A stretch of DNA of 12,797 nt from positions 1 through 12,797 of the forward strand of contig DIHU01000169.1 in the NCBI GenBank assembly GCA_002420315.1, written 5' to 3'. Source of the stretch: Akkermansiaceae bacterium UBA5688. GTDB lineage: Bacteria; Verrucomicrobiota; Verrucomicrobiia; Verrucomicrobiales; Akkermansiaceae. The notes below the pieces were generated by a model. It did no database searches. It was given only the letters and a program-made list of their open reading frames with translations, and was not told the DNA's origin. A program made the translations under genes and the position numbers. Of the stretch, positions 7,006-12,797 are shown piece after piece. Numbering within the stretch: the first letter of the stretch is position 1; every line of letters starts with the position of its first letter.

Positions 7006-7473
7006 GTGGAATTCAATCGTACAGCCCGAAAGTCTCCCACGGTTTCGATCGTTCCCTTGATCGATATTTTGGTAACACTTTTGTTTTTTTTCATCGTGAC
7101 GATGAAGGATCCGGATGATTTCGAAAAAAAGAAACTCAAGCCGGAAATTCAGGTTTCGCTGCCATCGGCACATTCGATGAAGGTTACTACCACCAAGCAA
7201 ACTAGGTCGACCTTGTCGCTGGGTAAAGATGGCAGTGCTGAACTTGATGGAACGCCGGTGGTTCCGGGCCTCTTAAAGGAATACCTTATCGCTAATCTTA
7301 AAGAAAGAGCTGGCTTGAAACTTGCCCTTCGAGTGGACAGAGAGTGCCCATTCGAGGCAATTCTAAGAGCTCATAGCGCTGCCATTGACGCTGGTTATTC
7401 CGAAAAAGAGATTTATTACTTAGTCGAAAGACCTCAATCAACAGAAGCTCCTTTTTCTTCCGAAAATCCTTAG
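7006..7473 (+). CDS. ExbD/TolR family biopolymer transport protein
   Basis: 155 aa. Short cytoplasmic N-terminus, one TM helix (about 14-33) and a periplasmic domain. VSIVPLIDILVTLLFFFIV contains Asp20, matching the essential proton-carrying Asp25 of ExbD and Asp23 of TolR. The periplasmic part shows the usual pattern of a strand (STLSLGKDGSAELDG), then a helix, then LKLALRVDRECPFEAILRAHSAAIDAGY, corresponding to the family's v.i.aD......v..v.d...aG. segment. It starts with GTG at 7006, 11 bases after the exbB-like stop, without an SD; no in-frame ATG lies nearby. It forms the channel with the exbB-like product and acts on the transducer encoded upstream. The order transducer-exbB-exbD and the close spacing support one transcript. 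ExbD and TolR cannot be separated by sequence alone here. Confidence 0.9.
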   Translation: MEFNRTARKSPTVSIVPLIDILVTLLFFFIVTMKDPDDFEKKKLKPEIQVSLPSAHSMKVTTTKQTRSTLSLGKDGSAELDGTPVVPGLLKEYLIANLKERAGLKLALRVDRECPFEAILRAHSAAIDAGYSEKEIYYLVERPQSTEAPFSSENP

Positions 7474-7475
7474 TT

Positions 7476-8018
7476 ATGATTCTTGAAATTACTCAATATG
7501 GCAATCCGGTTCTCCGTAAGAAATGCCGCAAGGTCACCGAGGTGACTGACGAACTTAAGCAATTTGGAGAAGATTTGATCGAGACGATGGTTCAGGCTCA
7601 AGGGGTCGGACTTGCTGCACCTCAAGTCAATCGCGATATTCAAATGGCTGTGGTTGATGTGTCCCATGATCCCGAATGTATTACCTTTTTAAAAGTAGAC
7701 GGAGAGGAGAGTTCTCTCGATGACCTTATGCCATTGGTTTTTATTAATCCATCACTTGAGTTTGGGAGTTTAAAAGAGTCGGCGACCGAAGGCTGCCTCA
7801 GTATCGAGGGGATCAATGCGGAGGTTCGCCGTCCGGCTCAGGTTAAGGCAACTCTCCAGTTGCTCGACGGCCGTAAGATTCTCGTGGAAACTGACGGCTT
7901 GTTATCTCGCGCCATTCAACACGAAACGGATCACCTTAATGGTGTTCTTTTTGTCGACCGTTTACCGACCGCAACCAAGTTATCAATGAAGCGTAAGCTT
8001 AAACGTTTGACTGTCTAA
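7476..8018 (+). CDS. def: Peptide deformylase
   Basis: 180 aa cytoplasmic metalloenzyme that removes the formyl group from the N-terminal methionine of new proteins, releasing formate. All three family motifs are intact: GVGLAAPQ (43-50), EGCLS (105-109, Cys107 metal ligand) and QHETDH (148-153, with ligands His149 and His153 and catalytic Glu150). The start YGNPVLRKKCRKV is also typical (iG.pvLr..a..v). Residues about 63-84 are an acidic insert (SHDPECITFLKVDGEESSLD) between two strands, within the family's normal variability. The ATG is 2 bases after the exbD-like stop, with no SD, so it is probably cotranscribed with the energy-transduction genes. No methionyl-tRNA formyltransferase gene is adjacent in this window, although it often accompanies def in other bacteria. 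Confidence 0.97.
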   Translation: MILEITQYGNPVLRKKCRKVTEVTDELKQFGEDLIETMVQAQGVGLAAPQVNRDIQMAVVDVSHDPECITFLKVDGEESSLDDLMPLVFINPSLEFGSLKESATEGCLSIEGINAEVRRPAQVKATLQLLDGRKILVETDGLLSRAIQHETDHLNGVLFVDRLPTATKLSMKRKLKRLTV

Positions 8019-8043
8019 GGCTGAAAACCATCATTTCTTATCT

Positions 8044-8799
8044 ATGAAACCGAATCCCTCTGACCCGTTGACAGCTACGCAGGGTGATCCGATTGGGCCG
8101 ATGCCAACCCCCATTAATCAAGCATCTAAGCAGCCGAAGAGCTCATCGTCATTCCAGCAGGAAGAAATGAGCGAAATGCCTTTAGATCTTCTTCTGGAGC
8201 AGAGGCTCCGAAAGATCTCGCTACCATCATCTTCAACAAATCCTAATAGTGTTTTTGGGGATGGCGAGCCCTCTCCAATTCGCCTTATGGAACCCATGGA
8301 AGGATTTGCGATCCCAAGTAGAGCAGGGACTGTTCTCAAACCTGTCACGCAAACTCCTGAAATTGATAAGCCGGACCCACTTGCGATGCCTGCTCCCTTC
8401 GCGCAATCAACAACTCGGCTTCTGACTGAGCCTGATGTTCCCTTATCGGCAGATCCAGTTCCGCTGATTCAACCGGTTGATGAAAGTCAGTTGATTTTAC
8501 GCGCAATTTTCGGAGTCGGGAGAGATTTGAACCGCGATGAGATTCTAAAAAAAGCATCAGAGCTCCCCGGGATAATGAGTGTAAAATTATTAGGTCGGGA
8601 CGAGCGCGCTGCTTTAAGAGTTTTACGCGATGGGATACAAGACCTTGGCGTTAGCTTAGATCTGATCTCAAAAGATGCTTCTGTTGATTTGATTCATGGC
8701 GAAGCGACGACCCTCGTTGTCTTTTATGAGAGCGAATTCCGTCCGGGTGTTCGTGAAATTTTAACAATTGTCGCGCGGCAGTTTTCGGAAATTGATTGA
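8044..8799 (+). CDS. Protein of unknown function with Pro-rich N-terminus and small C-terminal alpha/beta domain
   Basis: 251 aa, no signal peptide or membrane segment, so probably cytoplasmic. Residues 1-145 are low complexity, rich in Pro, Ser, Met and Glu, and look disordered; one helix (PLDLLLEQRLRKISL, 46-60) may be a docking segment. Residues about 147-251 look folded: strand LILRAIFGV, helix NRDEILKKASEL, strand IMSVKLLG, helix DERAALRVLRDGIQDL, strands around VDLIHGEATTLVVFYE, and final helix VREILTIVARQFSEI. The last strands and helix faintly recall a Roadblock/LC7 fold, but I do not recognise a family. It lies 25 bases after def and 33 bases before the oxoprolinase gene, without an SD. 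No catalytic residues can be named. It might be a scaffold or regulator; this is a guess from architecture. Confidence 0.72.
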   Translation: MKPNPSDPLTATQGDPIGPMPTPINQASKQPKSSSSFQQEEMSEMPLDLLLEQRLRKISLPSSSTNPNSVFGDGEPSPIRLMEPMEGFAIPSRAGTVLKPVTQTPEIDKPDPLAMPAPFAQSTTRLLTEPDVPLSADPVPLIQPVDESQLILRAIFGVGRDLNRDEILKKASELPGIMSVKLLGRDERAALRVLRDGIQDLGVSLDLISKDASVDLIHGEATTLVVFYESEFRPGVREILTIVARQFSEID

Positions 8800-8832
8800 T
8801 TTCTCTTCGTTATTTTTTTGAAAAACTGAATT

Positions 8833-11800
8833 ATGGTAAGTTGGCAGATTCGGATCGATGTGGGTGGAACATTTGCTGACGGTTGGGCATTAACTCCGGC
8901 AGGGTCACAAATTCGGTGCAAGGTCCTTTCCTCGGGGGGGCTTCGTACATCGATAGTCTCCATCGAGGACGGGTGGTTAGGTTGTGATCGGCCCCTCTCT
9001 GATCATGAGCAAGGACTTGAAGGATTTTCAGTTGCCGGGGTCCTTATTTCAGAATCGGTGCCCAATCTAGGAAAGATTAAGGTCGAAGGTCAGTTTCATT
9101 TAGGTCAAATTATTGAATTAGTCTCGGGTGAAGACGCTGCTGTTGTTGCAGCCCGTCTTTTGACCGGTACAGCGCCGGGGTCTGATTTTCCCCGAGCCGA
9201 TTTGCGGGTTGCGACGACTCGAGGAACAAATGCCTTATTGGAAGGGAAAGGTACCCCTGTTGATCTTTACACATCGAAGGGTTTTGAATCTTTGCTGGAA
9301 GTTCGGGATCAACGTCGGCCCGATCTATTTGAGCTATCGCCTTCTCTTTCGGTTCCAGTGACCAAGCGGGTGATTGGGGTGACTGGTCGTCTTGATCGAA
9401 AAGGTCGTGAATTGGAACCTCTCAATGAGTCGGACCTTGAGGCTCATGGAGACACAAAGGCTGTAGCAGTTGCAATGATTAATTCGGATGTGGCTCCCTA
9501 TCATGAAAAACGGGTTGCTGAAATCTTACGCGACAGAGGATTTGCTGAGGTGAGTGTATCCCATGAAATTGCTCCCATGATTCGGCTGTGGCCGAGGATG
9601 GAAACTACCGTAGCTAATGCTTATCTGACTCCTGTAATGGAAGGATTTCTCAGCTCGCTTAAAAATGCTCTTCCTGGAGTCCCGCTTTCTCTGATGACAA
9701 GTTCTGGCCAGTTAAAATCTGCTGAAACATTTCGTCCTGTGGACAGTTTGCTTAGCGGTCCGGCAGGTGGAATTGCTGGGGCGGTGGCGCTAGCCCGAGC
9801 TTGTGATTTGAAGCAGGTTCTGACTTTTGATATGGGTGGGACCAGCACAGACGTGGCCCGGATTTCTGGTGAGCCTGGGTATCGTTACGAACAGGAGATC
9901 GGTCCGGTGAAAGTTCTGGCGCCAGCGGTGAAAATTGAGACCGTTGCAGCCGGAGGTGGATCAATTTGTCAGTGGAAAAATGGAGGACTTCAAGTAGGTC
10001 CGGAAAGTGCGGGAAGTTCACCGGGGCCAGCTTGTTATGGATGTGGGGGGCCGCTTACGGTGACGGATGTTAATTTACTTTTGGGTTTCATGGATGAAAT
10101 GCGTGCTGATATTCCGTTGGATCGGACTGCGGCCGAAGCGCGGTTGGATGAACTGATTCAGGAAATTGGGGAAGAAGTTAATCGAGAGGAACTGCTGGAC
10201 GGCCTTCGAAAGATAGCGATAGGTCATATGGCCGAAGCTTTACGGCAAGTTTCAACACGAGATGGATATGATTGCCGAGATCATACTCTCGTAGCTTTTG
10301 GAGGTGCCGGTCCGCAACACGCCTGTGCATTAGCGAGCGAACTTGGTATGAAGAAGATTCTTATTCCGGCTGACGCGGGTCTTCTAAGCGCCTGGGGATT
10401 ACATCAAGCTGCCGATAGAGAGATTAAAGTAAAACAGGTTCTGAAATTATTAGATGATTCGATTGGTGAGGAGTTAGACCAGTTGAGAGAAGGTCGGAGA
10501 ATTCATCGGAGTTTGTTTGAGCTCAGGTTAAAAGGACAGGATTCTAGCATCGAAATTGAGGCAGGGCAGGGTATTTCCGAAGTAGAACTTAGAGAGGCCT
10601 TTGAAACGAGATATCGTGAGCTGTATGGAGACGCTCGCCCAGTTGATCGTGAAATCGAGTGGGTCGCCTTAAGATTGGAATTGGTAGGTAGAGCGACTGA
10701 TTTGGACTACGAATATTTTGAGCGAGGAGAATTGGTGGAGAAATTGACTCTTGAGCAAGATGGATTTTCTACTCTCCTGCTCGCAAAAGGGTGGCGGGTT
10801 TTTCGGGGTACAGGTGGTTCGATACGCTTGGACTGGGAAGGCCGGAATCAATCGGAAGGAAAAGCTCCCGCAGTTGTCGAAGCAGAACTTTTCCGGCGTC
10901 GTTTTGAGGGCGTGGTTGAGGAAATGGGAGAGTTGTTAAGGAGGACGGCTCTGTCCACCAATATCAAGGAGAGACTCGATTACTCTTGTGCTCTTCTGGA
11001 TGCTGAAGGCCGTTTGATAGTAAATGCGCCCCATATTCCCGTTCATTTGGGTGCGCTTGGGCTTTGTGTAAGAAAGGTATCTGCCGACCGAACGTGGGAG
11101 GAGGGTGATACAGTAGTTGTGAATCACCCCGCATACGGAGGATCTCACTTGCCTGACGTCACTGTGATTAGCCCAGTCTTTGTTGATAATCAGTTGCTCG
11201 GATTTGTTGCTAATCGTGCTCACCATGCCGAAATTGGGGGGAAGACTCCGGGTTCAATGCCTCCGGATGGTAGCTGTCTTGCTGAGGAAGGAATTGTAAT
11301 CCCTCCGACTTCAATAGAATCCATCGGAGATGATTTTTTTAAGGATTCTCGATCACCTGCTGACAATTTGGCGGATTTAAAAGCGCAGGTTGTGGCTAAT
11401 CGGTATGGGGAGAAAGCGCTGAAGAAACTTGCTGGTCAGTCTGCGATGGAGGTTGTGGCTTTTCACCTGAGGGGTGTATATGAACGATCCGCGATTCTTC
11501 TTGCGAGAGCCATAGAGGGATTTTGGGAGACAAGCGCGGAAGACAAAATGGATGACGGTTCGATAATCCGAGTGAAGATATCGAAAAATGAAAAACTGGT
11601 GGTCGATTTTTCGGGCTCGGCTGATGTCCATCCAGGAAACCTGAATGCTACCCCGGCTATCGTTAGGAGTGCGGTTTTATATGCCTTGAGACTTTGGGTG
11701 AGAACAGATGTTCCTCTGAATGAAGGGCTCCTTGATGAAGTCGAGATCGTGACCGAATCAGGAATTCTAGACCCACCGCTCACACGCGATCCTAAAACGT

Positions 11801-12354
11801 GTCCAGCGGTGGTTGGCGGTAATGTTGAAACCAGTCAAAGAGTTGTCGATGTTCTTCTAGAAGCGCTAGGGTTGCAGGCCCATGGCCAGGGGACTATGAA
11901 TAATTTTCTCTTTGGAAATGAACGCTTTGGATTCTATGAAACGATTGGAGGAGGTGCTGGAGCTGGCCCGGGTTGGCATGGTAGGAGTGGGTGTCACGTT
12001 CACATGACTAATACGGCTATCACTGATATAGAAATTCTTGAGGAGAGATTTCCTGTGCGGGTTCGTGAGTTCGGTATCCGTCGTGGTTCCGGTGGGCCGG
12101 GTGAGTGGATGGGGGGCGATGGACTAGTAAGGGAGATCGAATTTTTGGAGGAAACTACAGTGTCGCTACTCACTCAGCGGCGTGAGCGTATTCCGCGCCC
12201 CAACGGTGTTCCCGGACGTAATTTACTCTTTCGTGACGGACGTTGGCAGGAGTTAAAGGGGACTCAGAAGATTGTTATCAAAACTGGGGATCGGGTTCGA
12301 ATTGAGACTCCTGGTGGTGGTGCGTGGTTGCAAGAACCCGAGACTTCGTTATAA
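8833..12354 (+). CDS. Fused HyuA-HyuB hydantoinase/5-oxoprolinase family protein (ATP-hydrolysing)
   Basis: 1173 aa cytoplasmic enzyme. The HyuA-like half (about 1-670) begins RIDVGGTFADG, has ATTRGTNALLEGKG (127-140), the phosphate-binding LTFDMGGTSTD (330-340), AGGGSI, GPESAGSSPGPACYG (389-403) and VAFGGAGPQHACALA. The HyuB-like half starts at about 684 with AELFRRRFEGVVEEMG and continues with TNIKERLDYSCALLD, NHPAYGGSHLPDV, ANRAHHAEIGGKTPGSMPPD and CHVHMTNTAITD (1054-1065). The A-then-B fusion of about 1200 aa is the layout of eukaryotic and bacterial 5-oxoprolinase, which turns 5-oxo-L-proline into L-glutamate at the cost of ATP. Relatives act on hydantoins, caprolactam or acetophenone, so the substrate is probable, not proven. 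The N-terminal region has a longer spacer (about 40-115) before the ATTRGTN motif. The start ATG has no SD. The glutaredoxin gene follows 8 bases later. Confidence 0.92.
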   Translation: MVSWQIRIDVGGTFADGWALTPAGSQIRCKVLSSGGLRTSIVSIEDGWLGCDRPLSDHEQGLEGFSVAGVLISESVPNLGKIKVEGQFHLGQIIELVSGEDAAVVAARLLTGTAPGSDFPRADLRVATTRGTNALLEGKGTPVDLYTSKGFESLLEVRDQRRPDLFELSPSLSVPVTKRVIGVTGRLDRKGRELEPLNESDLEAHGDTKAVAVAMINSDVAPYHEKRVAEILRDRGFAEVSVSHEIAPMIRLWPRMETTVANAYLTPVMEGFLSSLKNALPGVPLSLMTSSGQLKSAETFRPVDSLLSGPAGGIAGAVALARACDLKQVLTFDMGGTSTDVARISGEPGYRYEQEIGPVKVLAPAVKIETVAAGGGSICQWKNGGLQVGPESAGSSPGPACYGCGGPLTVTDVNLLLGFMDEMRADIPLDRTAAEARLDELIQEIGEEVNREELLDGLRKIAIGHMAEALRQVSTRDGYDCRDHTLVAFGGAGPQHACALASELGMKKILIPADAGLLSAWGLHQAADREIKVKQVLKLLDDSIGEELDQLREGRRIHRSLFELRLKGQDSSIEIEAGQGISEVELREAFETRYRELYGDARPVDREIEWVALRLELVGRATDLDYEYFERGELVEKLTLEQDGFSTLLLAKGWRVFRGTGGSIRLDWEGRNQSEGKAPAVVEAELFRRRFEGVVEEMGELLRRTALSTNIKERLDYSCALLDAEGRLIVNAPHIPVHLGALGLCVRKVSADRTWEEGDTVVVNHPAYGGSHLPDVTVISPVFVDNQLLGFVANRAHHAEIGGKTPGSMPPDGSCLAEEGIVIPPTSIESIGDDFFKDSRSPADNLADLKAQVVANRYGEKALKKLAGQSAMEVVAFHLRGVYERSAILLARAIEGFWETSAEDKMDDGSIIRVKISKNEKLVVDFSGSADVHPGNLNATPAIVRSAVLYALRLWVRTDVPLNEGLLDEVEIVTESGILDPPLTRDPKTCPAVVGGNVETSQRVVDVLLEALGLQAHGQGTMNNFLFGNERFGFYETIGGGAGAGPGWHGRSGCHVHMTNTAITDIEILEERFPVRVREFGIRRGSGGPGEWMGGDGLVREIEFLEETTVSLLTQRRERIPRPNGVPGRNLLFRDGRWQELKGTQKIVIKTGDRVRIETPGGGAWLQEPETSL

Positions 12355-12355
12355 T
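12328..12355 (+). promoter_or_regulatory. Near-consensus sigma-70-type promoter for a leaderless glutaredoxin mRNA
   Basis: TTGCAA (12328-12333), a 16-base spacer and a perfect TATAAT (12350-12355) lie across the last codons and stop of the oxoprolinase gene. The ATG of the glutaredoxin gene is at 12363, 7 bases beyond the -10 box, where transcription would normally begin. No SD precedes that ATG, which fits initiation on a leaderless transcript. Confidence 0.6.
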
Positions 12356-12362
12356 CCACATC

Positions 12363-12743
12363 ATGAGCGATCAAAAAACTCAAATCACGGCTTATTTGAA
12401 GACTTTTTGCGGCTGGAGCGAAGGCGTCCGGGCTATTATGCGAAAGTATGAATTGGAATTTGATGAAAAAGATATCATTAAAAATCCAGCCTTCCGCTGG
12501 GAAATGGAACAGAAAACTGGTCAACCTCTAAGCCCTTGTGTTGAAGTGAATGGTGAGATGCTTCCTGATGTCAGCGGCGAGGAAGTGGAAGCATTTCTAC
12601 TTGAGAAGGGTCTCGTTGAGGTAAACGAAGAAAAGCCTGACTCGCCAATCGATTCTTCTTGCTCACCCGAACAGCATGAAAAGCAGGCTCAAGCCGAGGC
12701 TGCTGCTAAGGGTGAACCTGGAAAAATAGTCTTTCTCGACTGA
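12363..12743 (+). CDS. Glutaredoxin-like protein, CGWS active site, with C-terminal extension
   Basis: 126 aa, cytoplasmic, thioredoxin fold of the glutaredoxin group: strand ITAYLKT, active site CGWS (16-19), helix EGVRAIMRKYEL, strand FDEKDI, helix NPAFRWEMEQKTG, then SPCVEVNG (57-64) with the expected cis-Pro58, and a final LPDVSGEEVEAFLLEKGLV. A single active-site Cys followed by Gly-x-Ser is the monothiol pattern (CGFS in Grx4/GrxD), so it may bind glutathione or an iron-sulfur cluster rather than reduce disulfides by the two-cysteine route. Cys59 next to the cis-Pro is an extra thiol. Residues about 91-126 form a polar tail with Cys100, ending KIVFLD, beyond the usual length of about 85-110. 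An open frame reaches upstream to 12324, but the family match and promoter position favour ATG 12363. Confidence 0.88.
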   Translation: MSDQKTQITAYLKTFCGWSEGVRAIMRKYELEFDEKDIIKNPAFRWEMEQKTGQPLSPCVEVNGEMLPDVSGEEVEAFLLEKGLVEVNEEKPDSPIDSSCSPEQHEKQAQAEAAAKGEPGKIVFLD

Positions 12744-12797
12744 TTTTTGGTAAATATCCAATCTAAGAATTTAGGCCTCCGGTGACTGATGTTGGTC

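Noticed and set aside
12324..12362. Upstream extension of the glutaredoxin frame
   Set aside because: It overlaps the oxoprolinase end and the TATAAT box; the glutaredoxin fold begins shortly after ATG 12363.
5..12743. Phage-defence island, toxin-antitoxin pair or mobile element
   Set aside because: All genes are intact housekeeping, envelope, transport or metabolic types; no integrase, transposase, terminal repeats, nuclease or small toxin-like gene was found.
12782..12797. Start of a further gene (GTG at 12782 or ATG at 12788)
   Set aside because: Only 10-16 bases are visible before the window ends and there is no clear SD, so it cannot be supported.

Overview
The window carries twelve intact protein-coding genes, all on the + strand and packed tightly. 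No rRNA, tRNA, CRISPR array, insertion sequence or phage gene was seen. The likely source is a Gram-negative-type bacterium of the Verrucomicrobiota, perhaps an Opitutales/Puniceicoccales-like lineage. This is an inference from gene style, not a marker gene: a short class III pseudopilin of the kind abundant in that phylum, a TonB/TolA-ExbB-ExbD system that implies an outer membrane, and many starts without a Shine-Dalgarno (SD) sequence.

Region 1 (5-1969) is murJ, the lipid II flippase, carrying a roughly 145-residue extra segment in the loop between TM3 and TM4. Region 2 (2022-4889) is a four-gene, translationally coupled cluster. It encodes a membrane-anchored protein of unknown function, a pseudopilin, an ABC ATPase and an ABC-2 permease, joined by 1-4 base overlaps. 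Region 3 (4890-5153) is the only sizeable intergenic gap and holds a perfect 10-bp inverted repeat (4995-5043) that can fold with an inner 5-bp stem.

Region 4 (5154-8018) encodes an energy-transduction set, a TonB/TolA-like transducer followed by ExbB/TolQ-like and ExbD/TolR-like proteins, and then peptide deformylase only 2 bases downstream. The transducer combines a TonB/TolA-type anchor, a long acidic linker and a C-terminus closer to TolA than to TonB. Region 5 (8044-12743) encodes a Pro-rich protein of unknown function, a fused HyuA-HyuB enzyme of the 5-oxoprolinase family and a CGWS monothiol-type glutaredoxin. The last two may be linked through glutathione metabolism. Genes from 5154 to 12743 are separated by at most 33 bases and could be one transcript, but a near-consensus promoter (TTGCAA-16-TATAAT) sits inside the end of the oxoprolinase gene. 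It is placed so that the glutaredoxin mRNA would begin at or next to its ATG, which suggests a leaderless transcript.

No clearly new multi-gene system is visible. The points most worth following are the MurJ insertion, the leaderless-glutaredoxin prediction, the pseudopilin/ABC cluster, the G8 tract in the exbB-like gene and the intergenic RNA-like structure.
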